Counted from the first letter of the stretch, positions 24,061 through 36,665 are shown. The stretch: 45,366 nt of DNA from an uncultured Elioraea sp. (GCA_937928775.1 CALFVI010000059.1:1-45366); one strand, 5' to 3'. Notes: generated by a model from the sequence alone, not told the origin. Program-made: numbers and translations.

Positions 24061-24482
24061 CACACCGCAAAGGCGATAAGAACCGTGGCAACGAGCGCCA
24101 TCTGCGCGAGATTGATCGCGACCGAAAGCCCATGCAGGCGGGAAAATGGACGTCGTGCGGCGGCATCTCCGGCCAGTTCGAGGTCGCGATAGGCGTTGAT
24201 GCGCGGCATCAGCGCCTCTCGCGCGAAGACGAAGCCCGCGCAGACCACCGCGAGAATGAGGCTCGCCTCCCACAGAATGGGCAGGAAGGCAAGCGCACCT
24301 GCCCCGGCGAGACCGGCACCCCACAGGTAGTAGACGGGAAAGAGACGACGCAGGAACGTCCCGGCTGCGGATGGGTCGAGAGCGCGGAAGACCTGCGGGG
24401 CGACCACGACGGCGAAGAAGACCATGCCGCCAAACAGAAGAGCGGTGGCGAACAGGGCGGCGATGGCGGGAAGCCCATTCAT
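24060..24482 (-). CDS. DUF4149-like four-helix membrane protein
   Basis: The 140-residue protein is nearly all hydrophobic, with four predicted transmembrane helices (about 5-28, 48-65, 68-88 and 115-138). It has the pattern of DUF4149/TMEM205-like proteins, including a PQVFRAL segment after helix 1 and a MPRINAYRDL loop. Function is unknown for the family. It is one base overlapped with the glycosyltransferase gene downstream and 54 bases after ahcY, so it belongs to the same transcription unit. It could act as a membrane partner for the glycosyltransferase, but that is only inferred from position. Confidence 0.7.
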   Translation of the reverse strand: MNGLPAIAALFATALLFGGMVFFAVVVAPQVFRALDPSAAGTFLRRLFPVYYLWGAGLAGAGALAFLPILWEASLILAVVCAGFVFAREALMPRINAYRDLELAGDAAARRPFSRLHGLSVAINLAQMALVATVLIAFAV

Positions 24483-24536
24483 CCCTGCCGCCTCCGCGCC
24501 GAAGGCCCGCTGCGTCGGCCACGCCGGAGGTGCATC

Positions 24537-25952
24537 TCAGTAACGATACGTGTCCGGCTTGAAGGGACCAGCCGGCGACACCCCGATATACTCGGCCTGC
24601 TTCGGCGTGAGCCTGGTCAGCTTCGCGCCAAGTTTGGGCAGATGCAGAGCGGCCACCTTCTCGTCCAGCGCCTTCGGCAGCACATAGACCTTGCGCTCAT
24701 ACTTGCCCGGGTTAGTCCAGAGCTCGATCTGCGCCAGCACCTGGTTGGAGAAGGAGGAGGACATCACGAACGAGGGATGGCCCGTGGCGTTGCCGAGATT
24801 CACCAGACGCCCTTCCGAGAGGAGTATGATCCGCTTGCCGTCCGGGAACTCGATCTCGTCCACCTGCGGCTTGATGTTGTGCCATTTGAAGTTGCGTAGG
24901 GCGGAGACTTGGATTTCGGAGTCGAAATGTCCGATATTGCAGACGATGGCGCGATGCTTCATCGCCCGCATGTGCTCGAGCGTGATCACATCGATATTGC
25001 CGGTGGCGGTGACGAAGATGTCGGCGCGTGGCGCAGCATCCTCCATTGTCGTCTCCTCGTAGCCCTCCATAGCCGCTTGCAGCGCGCAGATCGGATCGAT
25101 CTCGGAGACGAGCACGCGACAGCCCGCGTTGCGCAAGCTGGCCGCCGAGCCTTTGCCGACATCGCCATACCCGCAGACCATCGCCACCTTGCCGGCCATC
25201 ATCACATCGGTCGCGCGCCGAATGCCGTCGACCAGACTTTCGCGGCAGCCGTAGAGATTGTCGAACTTCGACTTCGTCACGCTATCGTTCACATTGAAGG
25301 CCGGAAACAGAAGGCGCCCCTCCTTCTCCATCCGGTAGAGGCGATGCACGCCGGTGGTGGTCTCCTCTGAGACGCCGCGGATTTCGGCGGCAAGCCGGGC
25401 GAACCAGCCGGGCCGCGTGGCGAGCGTGTCCTTGATCAGCGCGAACAGCACTTCCTGCTCCTCGTTGTCGGCGCGCTCGAGGAAGGCGCGGTCGCCCTGT
25501 TCGGCGCGAAGCCCCAAGTGGACGAGGAGAGTCATGTCGCCGCCGTCATCGAGCAGCATGTTGGGGACGCCGCCGTCGCTCCAGCTGAGCGTGCGGCGCA
25601 CATAGTCCCAATACTCCTCGATCGTCTCGCCCTTCTTCGCGAAGACGGGGGTGCCGGAGGCGGCGATGGCGGCCGCGGCATGGTCCTGGGTAGAGAAGAT
25701 GTTGCAGGAGCACCAGCGCACCTCGGCGCCCAAGGCCTTGAGCGTCTCGATCAACACCGCAGTCTGGATGGTCATGTGCAGGCAGCCAGCGATGCGCGCG
25801 CCCTTGAGCGGCTGCTGCGGGCCATACTCGTCGCGGATCGCCATCAGCCCGGGCATCTCGGTCTCGGCGATCGCGATCTCCTTACGGCCCCAATCGGCGA
25901 GCGAGAGGTCGCGCACGGCGAAATCCTGGGCGGGAACGGGGCTTTCTGGCAT
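24537..25952 (-). CDS. ahcY: adenosylhomocysteinase (S-adenosylhomocysteine hydrolase)
   Basis: This 471-residue cytosolic enzyme splits S-adenosylhomocysteine into adenosine and homocysteine, relieving product inhibition of methyltransferases. It shows both family signatures: [16 protein letters not shown] from residue 82 and the NAD-binding [11 protein letters not shown] from 260. The C-terminus ends with the DTYRY pair that closes the active site of the neighbouring subunit. Length is normal for the form with the bacterial insert. A GAGAGGA ribosome site precedes the ATG. The 74 bases between ptsI and ahcY show no SAH- or SAM-riboswitch fold that I can recognise, so control probably comes from the upstream operon or a short local promoter. 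Confidence 0.96.
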   Translation of the reverse strand: MPESPVPAQDFAVRDLSLADWGRKEIAIAETEMPGLMAIRDEYGPQQPLKGARIAGCLHMTIQTAVLIETLKALGAEVRWCSCNIFSTQDHAAAAIAASGTPVFAKKGETIEEYWDYVRRTLSWSDGGVPNMLLDDGGDMTLLVHLGLRAEQGDRAFLERADNEEQEVLFALIKDTLATRPGWFARLAAEIRGVSEETTTGVHRLYRMEKEGRLLFPAFNVNDSVTKSKFDNLYGCRESLVDGIRRATDVMMAGKVAMVCGYGDVGKGSAASLRNAGCRVLVSEIDPICALQAAMEGYEETTMEDAAPRADIFVTATGNIDVITLEHMRAMKHRAIVCNIGHFDSEIQVSALRNFKWHNIKPQVDEIEFPDGKRIILLSEGRLVNLGNATGHPSFVMSSSFSNQVLAQIELWTNPGKYERKVYVLPKALDEKVAALHLPKLGAKLTRLTPKQAEYIGVSPAGPFKPDTYRY

Positions 25953-26026
25953 GGGGGATGTCCTCTCGAAACGAACGCGCGGCGCCCTAGCACATAGGCC
26001 CTGGCTTGGCCAGCGCCAGCCCGCGC

Positions 26027-27865
26027 TTAGGCCTCAGCCTTCAGCCTCTGCGCGAACTGCGCAACAAGCTCGGCGATCGGCTGCGGGTCGGACTGCTCCA
26101 TCACCTGCCGCGCGAAGCGGGCGCAGGCGTCGATCTCGACCGACCGCACCGCCTGCTTCACGCGCGGCACGGCCGAGGCCGTCATCGACAGCGAGCGCAC
26201 GCCAAGCCCGAGCAGAAGGGGCGTGAGTTTTGGATCGCCGGCGATCTCGCCGCAGACGGAGACAGGCATGCGCATGCGCAAGGCGGCTTCGATGGCGAAC
26301 TGCATCAGCCTCAGCACCGCAGGGTGAAGCGGGTCGTAGAGCGAGGCTGCCCCCGCCTCAGAGCGGTCGACCGCCAGGGTGTACATGGCGAGGTCGTTGG
26401 TGCCGATGGCGAAGAAGTCCGCCTCCAGCGCAAGCCCGTCCGCAGCCAGGGCCGCGCCCGGGGTCTCGATCATCACGCCCAAAGGGGGAAGCGGCTCGCG
26501 CAGATCAAGCCCGCGACGCTTCAGCCGCCTCGCTACGCGTTCGTAGATCTCGCGCGCGGCGCGCACCTCCGCTGGCACCGTTACCATCGGCAACAACACG
26601 CGCACCGGTCCCTTCAGCGAGGCGCGCAGGATGGCAGCAAGCTGCTCCTCGAATAGGTCGGTCTCCTTCAACAGAAGCCGGATGCCGCGCACGCCCAAGG
26701 CCGGGTTCTCCCCGCCCGCACCGGGCACCCAGCCGTGCGCGACGAGGCTTTCGATCTGCTTCTCGCCACCCCAATCCAGCACGCGGATGGTCACCGGGTC
26801 GCCCTGCATCGCCTCCACGATCTGCGTGTAGGCCTCGGCCTGAGTGTCCTCGTCCGGCACATCCTCGCGATTCATGAATAGGAACTCAGTGCGGAGGAGA
26901 CCGATGCCGACCGCGCCCGACTGCGCGATGAGCGGCAGCTCGACAGGCAGTTCGAGATTGGCCTGCAACTCAACCGGCTCGCCGTCCCTGGTTACGGCGG
27001 GAAGTCGGCGCAGTTTGGCCAGCCTCTGCTTCTCGCGCGCGTAGGCGGCAAGCGACTTGCGCGCTGCGGCGAGGGTCTCGGGCGAGGGGCTAAGCGTGAC
27101 AGTGCCGGCGGTGCCGTCGACGACGGCGAGTTCCCCGGGGCAGGCCTCCTCCAAAAGCCCGGCCACGCCGAGCACCGCCGGCAGGGCAAGCGCGCGCAGC
27201 ATGATCGCAGTGTGGCCCTCTAAGCCCCCCTCCTCCGCCGCCACCCCTGCGAGCCGCCCGGGCTCGAGCAGAGCAGCGTCCGCCGGGGTTAGCACCTCGG
27301 TTGCGAGCACGCTGCCCTCGGGCAGGGCAGCGTAGTTGCGGAACGGCGTGCGGGTGAGGTTGCGCAACAGCCGCCGGCCAATCTCGCGCACCTCATCGGC
27401 CCGCCGCTGTCTGCCGGCGCGATCATCGTCGCCAGCGAGCAGGGCTTGCGCCAGCGCCTCGGTCTCCTCCTCCACCGCCGCCTCGGCGTTGATCTTCGCC
27501 TCGCCGATGCGGCGGCGAATGCCGCGCGTGAGGCGCGAGTTTCCGAGCATCTGGGCGTAGGCGTCGAGCAGGGGCTCAAGCTCGCGCACCGCGTCCTCGG
27601 GCAGCACGGCAAGGCGGGCCTTTAGCTTGGCGAGTTGCCGGCGGGACTGGGCGACGGCAGTGTCGAAGCGTTCGACCTCGTGCGGCACTTGGTCGTCGAA
27701 CAGGGCGCGCCGTTCGACGATAATGGGAGCAGCTTCAGCGAGCGCGACGGGCCCGATGGCAAGCCCGTGCGAGACCGCGAGCCCGGTGAGGATGCGCTCA
27801 GGCTTCTGTGGCGCGGTCGCGGTCCTGGCCGGGGAGGTGCGGCCGCGGCCCGCCTCAGTCCTCAT
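26027..27865 (-). CDS. ptsI: PTS enzyme I (phosphoenolpyruvate-protein phosphotransferase), without GAF domain
   Basis: Enzyme I takes phosphate from PEP and passes it to HPr. From the ATG at 27865 it is 612 residues: an N-terminal HPr-binding and swivelling domain with the phosphorylated His in [14 protein letters not shown], then the PEP-binding barrel with [11 protein letters not shown] and FFAIGTNDL, and the catalytic Cys in [10 protein letters not shown]. Unlike EI-Ntr (PtsP) it has no N-terminal GAF domain, because homology to the PEP-utiliser domain starts within about 25 residues of the start. The start overlaps the ptsH stop by 11 bases. No sugar EIIBC is nearby, so the chain is probably regulatory. 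Confidence 0.92.
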   Translation of the reverse strand: MRTEAGRGRTSPARTATAPQKPERILTGLAVSHGLAIGPVALAEAAPIIVERRALFDDQVPHEVERFDTAVAQSRRQLAKLKARLAVLPEDAVRELEPLLDAYAQMLGNSRLTRGIRRRIGEAKINAEAAVEEETEALAQALLAGDDDRAGRQRRADEVREIGRRLLRNLTRTPFRNYAALPEGSVLATEVLTPADAALLEPGRLAGVAAEEGGLEGHTAIMLRALALPAVLGVAGLLEEACPGELAVVDGTAGTVTLSPSPETLAAARKSLAAYAREKQRLAKLRRLPAVTRDGEPVELQANLELPVELPLIAQSGAVGIGLLRTEFLFMNREDVPDEDTQAEAYTQIVEAMQGDPVTIRVLDWGGEKQIESLVAHGWVPGAGGENPALGVRGIRLLLKETDLFEEQLAAILRASLKGPVRVLLPMVTVPAEVRAAREIYERVARRLKRRGLDLREPLPPLGVMIETPGAALAADGLALEADFFAIGTNDLAMYTLAVDRSEAGAASLYDPLHPAVLRLMQFAIEAALRMRMPVSVCGEIAGDPKLTPLLLGLGVRSLSMTASAVPRVKQAVRSVEIDACARFARQVMEQSDPQPIAELVAQFAQRLKAEA

Positions 27866-28214
27866 GAAAGCCGGCTTCGACCAGGCCGGCCAAGGCATCG
27901 AGCGCCTCGCGCGCGTCCCAGCCCTCGGCTTCGAGCAGGATCTCCGCGCCCTGCCCCGCCCCTAGCATCATCAGCCCCATGATCGAGCGGGCGGAGACGG
28001 CCGCCCCGTTCTTGCGCACGGTCACGCAGGCGGAAAACTGCTCGGCGAGCTTGACGAACTTGGCGGCGGCACGGGCGTGCAGGCCGCGCTTGTTGCGAAT
28101 GACGAGGCTGCGCGTCAGCACCGGCCCGGCACAAGGCGCGTCGGCCATGGCCAGAAACGGGTCGTTCGGATCTTGCGGCGCATGCTCTCCGCCCGCATTC
28201 GGCCACTCGGTCAT
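27855..28214 (-). CDS. ptsH: HPr phosphocarrier protein
   Basis: The 119-residue product carries an N-terminal extension of about 33 residues before the HPr fold. The EI-phosphorylated histidine is in KRGLHARAAAKFVKLA, and the regulatory serine that HPr kinase modifies is in ARSIMGLMMLGAGQG. Retention of both sites, together with an HPr kinase gene in the same operon, supports dual His/Ser phosphorylation. The ATG at 28214 is chosen because a strong GGAGGAGG ribosome site lies just upstream. A longer open frame begins with TTG but lacks support. The C-terminus overlaps ptsI. Confidence 0.93.
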   Translation of the reverse strand: MTEWPNAGGEHAPQDPNDPFLAMADAPCAGPVLTRSLVIRNKRGLHARAAAKFVKLAEQFSACVTVRKNGAAVSARSIMGLMMLGAGQGAEILLEAEGWDAREALDALAGLVEAGFHED

Positions 28215-28245
28215 GGGCAATCCTCCTCCGACGACGGGGCGTGTC

Positions 28246-28653
28246 TCATCGCGGCGTCTCCGCCAGAAGGGTGGAGGCGCAAGCGATATACTTGCGACCC
28301 GCGTCTTGCGCGCAACTGACGGCCTGGCCAAGCGGGTGCGTCGCGCGCACGGAGGCCAGCTTGACCAGCATGGGCAGGTTCACGCCGGCGATCACCTCCA
28401 CCCGCTTCCCCTCCATCGCCGAAATAGCGAGGTTGGAGGGGGTGCCGCCGAACATGTCAGTGAGCAGCACCACGCCATCGCCAGTATCCACCTCCTCGAT
28501 GTCGCGGAGGATCTCCTGCCGACGCTTCTCCATATCGTCGTCGGGTCCGATGCAGACGGTGGCGACCCCTGGCTGGGGCCCCACGACGTGCTCCATGGCC
28601 GCCTTCAGTTCCTCGGCCAGCCTGCCGTGAGTGACAAGAACAAGACCGATCAT
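28246..28653 (-). CDS. PTS IIA component, mannose family (ManX-like, regulatory)
   Basis: The 135-residue protein is a IIA-Man fold domain that accepts phosphate from HPr on a histidine. It begins MIGLVLVTHGRLAEEL, with the phosphorylated His at residue 9, and has the family's VVLLTDMFGGTPSN loop near residue 63. No IIB, IIC or IID partner is present, as in other alphaproteobacteria where this IIA works in a regulatory PTS with HPr and HPr kinase. The ATG at 28653 fits the family start; an open upstream extension of 32 codons lies in rapZ. Spacing is 10 bases after rapZ and 31 bases before ptsH. Confidence 0.9.
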   Translation of the reverse strand: MIGLVLVTHGRLAEELKAAMEHVVGPQPGVATVCIGPDDDMEKRRQEILRDIEEVDTGDGVVLLTDMFGGTPSNLAISAMEGKRVEVIAGVNLPMLVKLASVRATHPLGQAVSCAQDAGRKYIACASTLLAETPR

Positions 28654-28663
28654 CGTGCCCGAA

Positions 28664-29590
28664 TCACTGCCTGTCCAGCACCGCCTGAGACGGGCTAACG
28701 GCGAGGGGTTTTCCCTCCTCACCCGCGCGCCAAAGTTCGCGGTGCGCAACTGTGGTGCGCCATCCCGCCTGCTTGAGGTGCGCCGCGATGCGTTCGGCCA
28801 CCGCGACCGACCGATGCCGCCCGCCCGTGCAGCCGAAAGCGATCGTGAGGTACTTCTTTCCCTCCCGCACGTAGCGCGGCAGCAGGGCGTCGAGAAGCCC
28901 GGTCATTTGGCCCCAGAATGTGCCGAAATCGGCATCCTCCGCAACGTAGGCGTCCACCGACGGATCAAGGCCGGTGAGAGGGCGGAGGTCGCGCACGTAG
29001 TGCGGGTTGCGTAGAAAGCGCACGTCGAAGACGAGGTCCGCCTCGCGCGGCAAGCCTCGCGCGTACGAAAAGCTGACCACGCCGATCGTCATCGCGGCAT
29101 GGTTGCTGAACCCGTACTGCGCCTCGATCATCGCGCGCAGCTCCGACGGGGCCAGGGTCGAGGTGTCGATGACCACGTCGGCGATTGCGCCCAAAGGCGC
29201 GAGCAGAACGCGTTCGCGCGCGATCCCGTCGGCCACGCGGCCCTGCGGCGCGAGCGGATGGCGCCGGCGGGTCTCGGTGTAGCGGCGAAGCAGGACCTCG
29301 TCCTCGGCGAGGAGGAAGACGAGGGAGAGATCGAGGTCAGGCCGCGCTGCGAGCTTCTCAATCAACGCCTCGGCCGCCTTGGCATCGAAAGACGGTTGCC
29401 GGGCATCGAGGCCGATGGCGAGAGGGCCGCCCAATTGGTCGGGCGCGAGCAGAAGATCCATCAGCCGCAAAGGCGGATTGTCGATCGCCTCAAAGCCCAG
29501 ATCCTCGAGCGCACGTAGCACGGAGGCCTTGCCGGCCCCAGACAGGCCGGTCACCAGCACGACCCGCCGTCGTCTCGTCTCCTCGCTCAT
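28664..29590 (-). CDS. rapZ: RapZ/YvcJ-family nucleotide-binding RNase adapter
   Basis: The 308-residue product belongs to the RapZ/YvcJ P-loop family. In E. coli RapZ directs RNase E to the GlmZ sRNA and so controls amino-sugar synthesis. The Walker A is GLSGAGKAS at residues 15-23, with Ala where Ser or Thr usually follows the lysine. It is followed by LRALEDLGFEAIDN, which is highly conserved. The C-terminal domain has GVVSFSYARGLPREADLVFDVRFLRNPHY and the phosphate-loop-like FGCTGGRHRSV. The ATG at 29590 overlaps the hprK stop (ATGA). Its place between HPr kinase and IIA-Man is typical of alphaproteobacteria. rne is present about 16 kb away. Confidence 0.93.
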   Translation of the reverse strand: MSEETRRRRVVLVTGLSGAGKASVLRALEDLGFEAIDNPPLRLMDLLLAPDQLGGPLAIGLDARQPSFDAKAAEALIEKLAARPDLDLSLVFLLAEDEVLLRRYTETRRRHPLAPQGRVADGIARERVLLAPLGAIADVVIDTSTLAPSELRAMIEAQYGFSNHAAMTIGVVSFSYARGLPREADLVFDVRFLRNPHYVRDLRPLTGLDPSVDAYVAEDADFGTFWGQMTGLLDALLPRYVREGKKYLTIAFGCTGGRHRSVAVAERIAAHLKQAGWRTTVAHRELWRAGEEGKPLAVSPSQAVLDRQ

Positions 29591-30051
29591 CTCGAGGGGC
29601 AGGGCGAATCGCCGAGGGCGCCGTAGCGGCTCGCCGCCCGCCCGGCGAGAACGTCGAGAGCGAGCCGAACCCGCGCCACCGCCGAGGGAGCCGCGGGGTC
29701 GAGCCGGATCGCCGGCAACGACACGCCGAGCACATCCTCGCACGTCGGCTCGGGCAGGCGTTCCGTCTCTCCGCCCGTGGCAAGATCGGCAACCAAGCCG
29801 AGGCGGGCGGGCGCCGCGGCAGCCAGTGCGAACACGCCCAGGCCGCGCACCTCGATCAAGCCTGCGAGAGCGGGCGGCGCTGACGCGGTGACAGCACCGT
29901 CGCTGACCGCGAGCTCCACCCGATCGTCGGCAACCAGGGAGAAGCCGGCATCGATCAGGCGCAGCGCGAGGTCGGACTTGCCACTTCCAGGTGCTCCGCG
30001 CAGCAGGACAGCAAGACCGTTCCAGGCGCAACAACTGCCATGGACCTGCAT
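29587..30051 (-). CDS. hprK: HPr kinase/phosphorylase, short alphaproteobacterial form
   Basis: The 154-residue protein matches only the C-terminal catalytic domain of HprK, as is usual in alphaproteobacteria, where the N-terminal half is missing. It has the Walker A GAPGSGKSD at residues 19-27, an ADDRVEL segment, and IEVRGLGVF corresponding to the HPrK signature. It would phosphorylate or dephosphorylate the regulatory serine of HPr. The ATG at 30051 is chosen because HPrK-like sequence begins a few residues later; an open extension of 49 codons has no recognisable domain. It is the first gene of the run down to asnB and its stop overlaps rapZ. Confidence 0.9.
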   Translation of the reverse strand: MQVHGSCCAWNGLAVLLRGAPGSGKSDLALRLIDAGFSLVADDRVELAVSDGAVTASAPPALAGLIEVRGLGVFALAAAAPARLGLVADLATGGETERLPEPTCEDVLGVSLPAIRLDPAAPSAVARVRLALDVLAGRAASRYGALGDSPCPSR

Positions 30052-30349
30052 GATGCTCCGTTCGGGCCTGGCCGGAACCACCCCCGCCCGGCTGCGCCCA
30101 ACCAGGATGTTGACCAGAGTGTGGCACGGTTCAAGAGGAACGGCGAACACGCCCGAGCGGGGACGCAGGCCGGCAGCCCACCTATGCCGGGCTAGCATGG
30201 CGCTACTGCAGCCTTGCCGCTGCCGACCAGCAAGCGGAATGGCTAACGCTTGTGGCCGGCGGGGAGACGCTGGGCCGCGGGCGGCTTATGCTGAACGCTG
30301 AAGCGAGGGCCGCGCCCAGGCCGCAGCAGAGAGAGGACTGCGAAAAGGG
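30052..30349. other. divergent intergenic region hprK / sucA
   Basis: About 298 bases separate the divergent hprK and sucA starts and should contain both promoters. I could not identify a -35/-10 pair with acceptable spacing. A GAGAGGA motif at about 30330 is the likely sucA ribosome site. chvG/chvI two-component genes, which often precede hprK in alphaproteobacteria, are absent here. No small gene was recognised. Confidence 0.45.
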
Positions 30350-33190
<2,841 letters not shown>

Positions 33191-33374
33191 GGTTCGGGCA
33201 TCGCTTGCGTCTGCGGCCTGCTCGGGGGTTTGGCGCGACAATGCAGGGCGGACGGTGAAGGGCGAAGGGTCGCGCGCCGCGTCATGGCCTGAAGCGACCG
33301 GCCTTGCGCCCCGGTTGCCTTTTCTGCCACGGCGGGCTTCAAGATTGGCGGCGAGCCAAAGCGGGGAGTGAACT

Positions 33375-34670
33375 ATGCCGCTCGACATCGTCGTCCCCTC
33401 CTTGGGCGAAAGTGTTGCCTCGGCCACCATCGCGCGATGGATGAAAAAACCGGGCGACGCGGTCGCGGCCGACGAACCTCTCGTCGAACTCGAAACCGAC
33501 AAAGTGACGATCGAGGTGCCTGCCCCGGCTGCGGGCGTGCTGGAGGCGATCCTTGTTGAGGAGGGCGAGGAGGTCGCTCCCGGAACGGTGATTGGAACAG
33601 TCGGCGCAGGCGAGGTGACGCAGGCGGAACAGTCCGCCGCGCCGCCTGCTGCGCGCGTCGCATTCGCACCCGCCGCACCGCTACCAGCCGCCTCTGCGGC
33701 AGGGTCTGACCGCCCCCCCCTTCCCGCCGCCGCCCGGCTGATGGCTGAGCACGCACTCTCGCCTAGAGACGTGCCGGGCAGCGGCAAGCATGGCCAGATC
33801 ACCAAGGGCGACGTGCTGAGGGTGCTTGAAGGTGGTGCGGGCAAGCCGCAGCCGGCACCAGCTGCCGCGATCGCGCCCAAGGCTGCCCAAGCGACCACCG
33901 CAACGGCCGCGAAGCCCGCCCCTTCTGCCGTGCCGCAGACCGTTCCGCCGCCAAAACCCATCAGTGGGGAACGGCGCACCGAGCGCGTGCGCATGACGCG
34001 GCTGCGCGCCACCATCGCGCGCCGGCTGAAGGAGGCGCAGAACACTGCCGCCATCCTCACCACCTTCAACGAGATCGACATGTCGGCGGTGATCGCCTTG
34101 CGCGCCAAGTACCGCGACGCGTTCGAGAAGAAGCACGGCGTTCGCCTCGGCTTCATGGGCTTTTTCGTCAAGGCCTCGGTCGCCGCACTGCGCGAGTTCC
34201 CCGCCGTCAACGCCATGATCGACGGCGAGGATATCGTCTACCACCACTACATGGACATCGGCATCGCGGTCTCCGGCCCCACTGGCCTTGTGGTGCCCGT
34301 GCTGCGCAACGCCGAGACGCTCTCGATCGCCGAGATCGAGCGCGCGATCGCCGAGTTCGGCCAGAAGGCGCGCGACGGCACGCTGACGCTGGAGGAGATG
34401 GCGGGCGGAACGTTCTCCATCACCAACGGTGGCGTCTTCGGCAGCCTGATGTCCACCCCCATTCTCAACCCGCCGCAATCGGCCATCCTCGGCATGCACA
34501 AAATCGAGGACCGCCCCGTCGCCATCGGCGGCAAGGTCGAGGTCAGGCCGATGATGTATGTCGCCCTCTCCTACGACCACCGGATCATCGACGGGCGCGA
34601 GGCCGTCAGCACGCTGGTGCGGATCAAGGAGGCCATCGAGGACCCAGAGCGGCTCCTGCTGGAAGTGTGA
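33375..34670 (+). CDS. sucB: dihydrolipoyl succinyltransferase, E2 of 2-oxoglutarate dehydrogenase
   Basis: The 431-residue E2 has one lipoyl domain with the lipoylated Lys43 in ETDKVTIEV, an Ala/Pro linker, and a peripheral subunit-binding domain (about 120-155, ending [12 protein letters not shown]). A second linker leads to the catalytic core with [21 protein letters not shown] and the active-site DHRIIDGRE near the C-terminus. It forms the core of the complex with SucA. A GGGGAG ribosome site precedes the ATG. The expected lpd (E3) gene is not next; instead a TRAP permease gene begins inside the last codons. E3 must be encoded elsewhere. Confidence 0.96.
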   Translation: MPLDIVVPSLGESVASATIARWMKKPGDAVAADEPLVELETDKVTIEVPAPAAGVLEAILVEEGEEVAPGTVIGTVGAGEVTQAEQSAAPPAARVAFAPAAPLPAASAAGSDRPPLPAAARLMAEHALSPRDVPGSGKHGQITKGDVLRVLEGGAGKPQPAPAAAIAPKAAQATTATAAKPAPSAVPQTVPPPKPISGERRTERVRMTRLRATIARRLKEAQNTAAILTTFNEIDMSAVIALRAKYRDAFEKKHGVRLGFMGFFVKASVAALREFPAVNAMIDGEDIVYHHYMDIGIAVSGPTGLVVPVLRNAETLSIAEIERAIAEFGQKARDGTLTLEEMAGGTFSITNGGVFGSLMSTPILNPPQSAILGMHKIEDRPVAIGGKVEVRPMMYVALSYDHRIIDGREAVSTLVRIKEAIEDPERLLLEV

Positions 34671-35341
34671 GCCTCACCCCCTTGCCGGAAACGCTGCCGG
34701 GGCCTGAAATACGGTCCAGGAGGAGCACGGGGGCGCGTGAAGGGCAAAGAGAATTGGAAAACGCGGTCCGACGCATCACGCGCGCGCTTGCCTGGGCATC
34801 AGGCGCCACCATTTTGCTTGGCTGCGGCCTGCTGATCACCCTCGACGTTGTCACCCGTGCCATCTTCCGCCGCGGCATGGTGGAGAGTTTCGAACTCTCC
34901 GGCTATGCGCTGGCGGTGGCGATCGGCCTCGGCGCAGCATGGACCGTCACGTCGAAGGGCAATATCCGCGTCGACATCCTGCTCGAACGCCTGCCCACCT
35001 CGCTTCGCCGCGGGCTTGATCTTATCGCCGCTAGCGCCTTTGCCGTCGTCGCCGTCGCCCTAGCCTGGTTCGCCTTCGCCACGCTCGCCTACTCGTGGTC
35101 GATCGACGCGCGATCCGTCTCCACGCTGCGCACGCCTTTGTGGCTGCCGCAGGCCTTGTGGTGGGCGGGGCTTGCGTGGCTCGCCGTGGTCGCCGTCCTC
35201 ACCCCCCTCTTCGCTGTGCGCGCCCTCGTCGCACGCGACGCTGCCGGCTTCGATCGCCTGATCGGCCCCACCCGGGTCGAGGAGGAGATCGCGGAAGCGG
35301 GGGCACAGCTCCCCACTCCCGCGAACGACCGCGCGCGATGA
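34667..35341 (+). CDS. dctQ: TRAP transporter small permease subunit (DctQ)
   Basis: DctQ is the four-helix subunit of tripartite ATP-independent periplasmic transporters. The product (224 residues from the GTG at 34667) has helices at about 41-62, 78-98, 118-142 and 165-190, with the family pattern [27 protein letters not shown] between helices 1 and 2. The GTG overlaps the sucB stop, but the first 30 residues are unlike the family, so a TTG at 34754 preceded by an AAAGAG-like site is an equally good start. The stop overlaps the dctM start (ATGA). Close linkage to sucAB suggests a TCA-related acid as substrate. Confidence 0.88.
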   Translation: MSLTPLPETLPGPEIRSRRSTGAREGQRELENAVRRITRALAWASGATILLGCGLLITLDVVTRAIFRRGMVESFELSGYALAVAIGLGAAWTVTSKGNIRVDILLERLPTSLRRGLDLIAASAFAVVAVALAWFAFATLAYSWSIDARSVSTLRTPLWLPQALWWAGLAWLAVVAVLTPLFAVRALVARDAAGFDRLIGPTRVEEEIAEAGAQLPTPANDRAR

Positions 35342-36636
35342 TCGGCACCACCGCTGTCCTGCTCGTCGCCCTGATCGGCGCCGGCGTGCCGGTCGCCGCC
35401 GCGCTCGGTCTGCTCGGCTACATCCTCTCCGAACGCTACGCCTTCCTGCCTCTCACCGGCGCGCTCGGAGAGCTCGCCTGGAACGCCTCGCACGACTTCC
35501 TGCTGGTCGCGCTGCCCATGTTCATCATGATGGGCGAGCTGATGCACCGCTCAGGCGCATCCGAGCGCCTGTTCGATGCGCTCGCACCCTGGTTCGCGCG
35601 GATCCCCGGGCGGCTGATGCATACGAACATCGCGGCTTCCGCCATCTTCGCCGCCACCTCCGGCTCCTCCGTCGCGACCGCGGCCACCATCGGCACGGTG
35701 GCGATCCCGAACATGGCGCGCGGGGGCTACGCACCGCCACTGTTCCTCGGTTCGATCGCGGCAGGCGGCACGCTCGGCATCCTCATCCCGCCCTCGATCA
35801 ACATGATCCTCTATGCGGTGCTGTCCGACACGTCCGTGATCAGCCTCTACGCCGCCGGCTTGTTTCCCGGCATCCTGCTCGCTCTGCTCTTCTCGCTCAC
35901 CGTGCTCCTCTTCTGCCTGCTCCGGCCCGGGCTGGATGGCCCGCCGACGAACCCGCAGGGCCTCTGGCGCGCGCGCCTGGCGGGGCTGATCCACCTCGTT
36001 CCGCCACTGGTCCTGTTTCTGCTCGTCGTCGGCTCGATCTACGCGGGCATCGCCACCCCGACGGAAGCCGCCGCGCTCGGGCTCAGCGCGACACTCGTCC
36101 TCGTCGCGCTGAACCGCCGCCTCACCTGGCCCGTGCTCGCCGCCGCCTTCGAGGGAACCGCACGCAGCACGGGCATGATCATGCTGATCGTGATCGCGGC
36201 CTTCTTCTTGAACATGGTGATGGTCTCGATCGGGCTGATCCGCGCCGTGACCGACCTCGTGCTCGGGCTCGGTTGGCCGCCAACCGCGATGATCCTCGCC
36301 ATCATCGTCTTCTATCTGCTGCTCGGCTGCGTGATGGAGACGCTGTCGATGATGATCGCGACCACGCCGATCATCGTGCCGGTGGTGAAGGCGCTCGGCT
36401 ACTCCCCGATCTGGTGGGGTGTGGTGTTCGTGGTGCTGATCGAGGCGGCGCTGATCACCCCTCCCGTCGGGCTTAACCTCTATGTCGTGCAGGCTGTGCG
36501 ACGGTCGGGCCGCTTCGCCGATGTCGCGCTGGGTGCGCTTCCCTTCGTCGGTGCCATGTTGGCCCTGGTCCTGCTGCTTCTCGCCTTCCCCGGCCTCGCA
36601 CTCTGGCTTCCCTCGCTGCTCGCGCCGAGGCCATAA
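35338..36636 (+). CDS. dctM: TRAP transporter large permease subunit (DctM)
   Basis: The 432-residue protein is the channel subunit of a TRAP transporter, with about 12 hydrophobic helices, and couples solute uptake to a sodium or proton gradient. Family motifs include LPMFIMMGELMHRSG near residue 60, SGSSVATAATIGTVAIPNM near 105 and GGTLGILIPPSINMILYAV near 142. The C-terminal half has the repeat-related TPIIVPVVKALG and LITPPVGLNLYVV. The ATG at 35338 lies in the dctQ stop (ATGA). An open frame upstream covers dctQ and is not coding. The stop TAA is 29 bases before the binding-protein start. Confidence 0.95.
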   Translation: MIGTTAVLLVALIGAGVPVAAALGLLGYILSERYAFLPLTGALGELAWNASHDFLLVALPMFIMMGELMHRSGASERLFDALAPWFARIPGRLMHTNIAASAIFAATSGSSVATAATIGTVAIPNMARGGYAPPLFLGSIAAGGTLGILIPPSINMILYAVLSDTSVISLYAAGLFPGILLALLFSLTVLLFCLLRPGLDGPPTNPQGLWRARLAGLIHLVPPLVLFLLVVGSIYAGIATPTEAAALGLSATLVLVALNRRLTWPVLAAAFEGTARSTGMIMLIVIAAFFLNMVMVSIGLIRAVTDLVLGLGWPPTAMILAIIVFYLLLGCVMETLSMMIATTPIIVPVVKALGYSPIWWGVVFVVLIEAALITPPVGLNLYVVQAVRRSGRFADVALGALPFVGAMLALVLLLLAFPGLALWLPSLLAPRP

Positions 36637-36665
36637 TGTCACCCGCAACGAAAGAGAGACGAGCG

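Noticed and set aside
25953-26026. SAH or SAM riboswitch upstream of ahcY
   Set aside because: Only 74 bases are available and I see no matching conserved core.
33345-33359. TTGGC/GCCAA inverted repeat before sucB as regulatory site
   Set aside because: Five-base arms just upstream of the ribosome site are expected by chance in this sequence.
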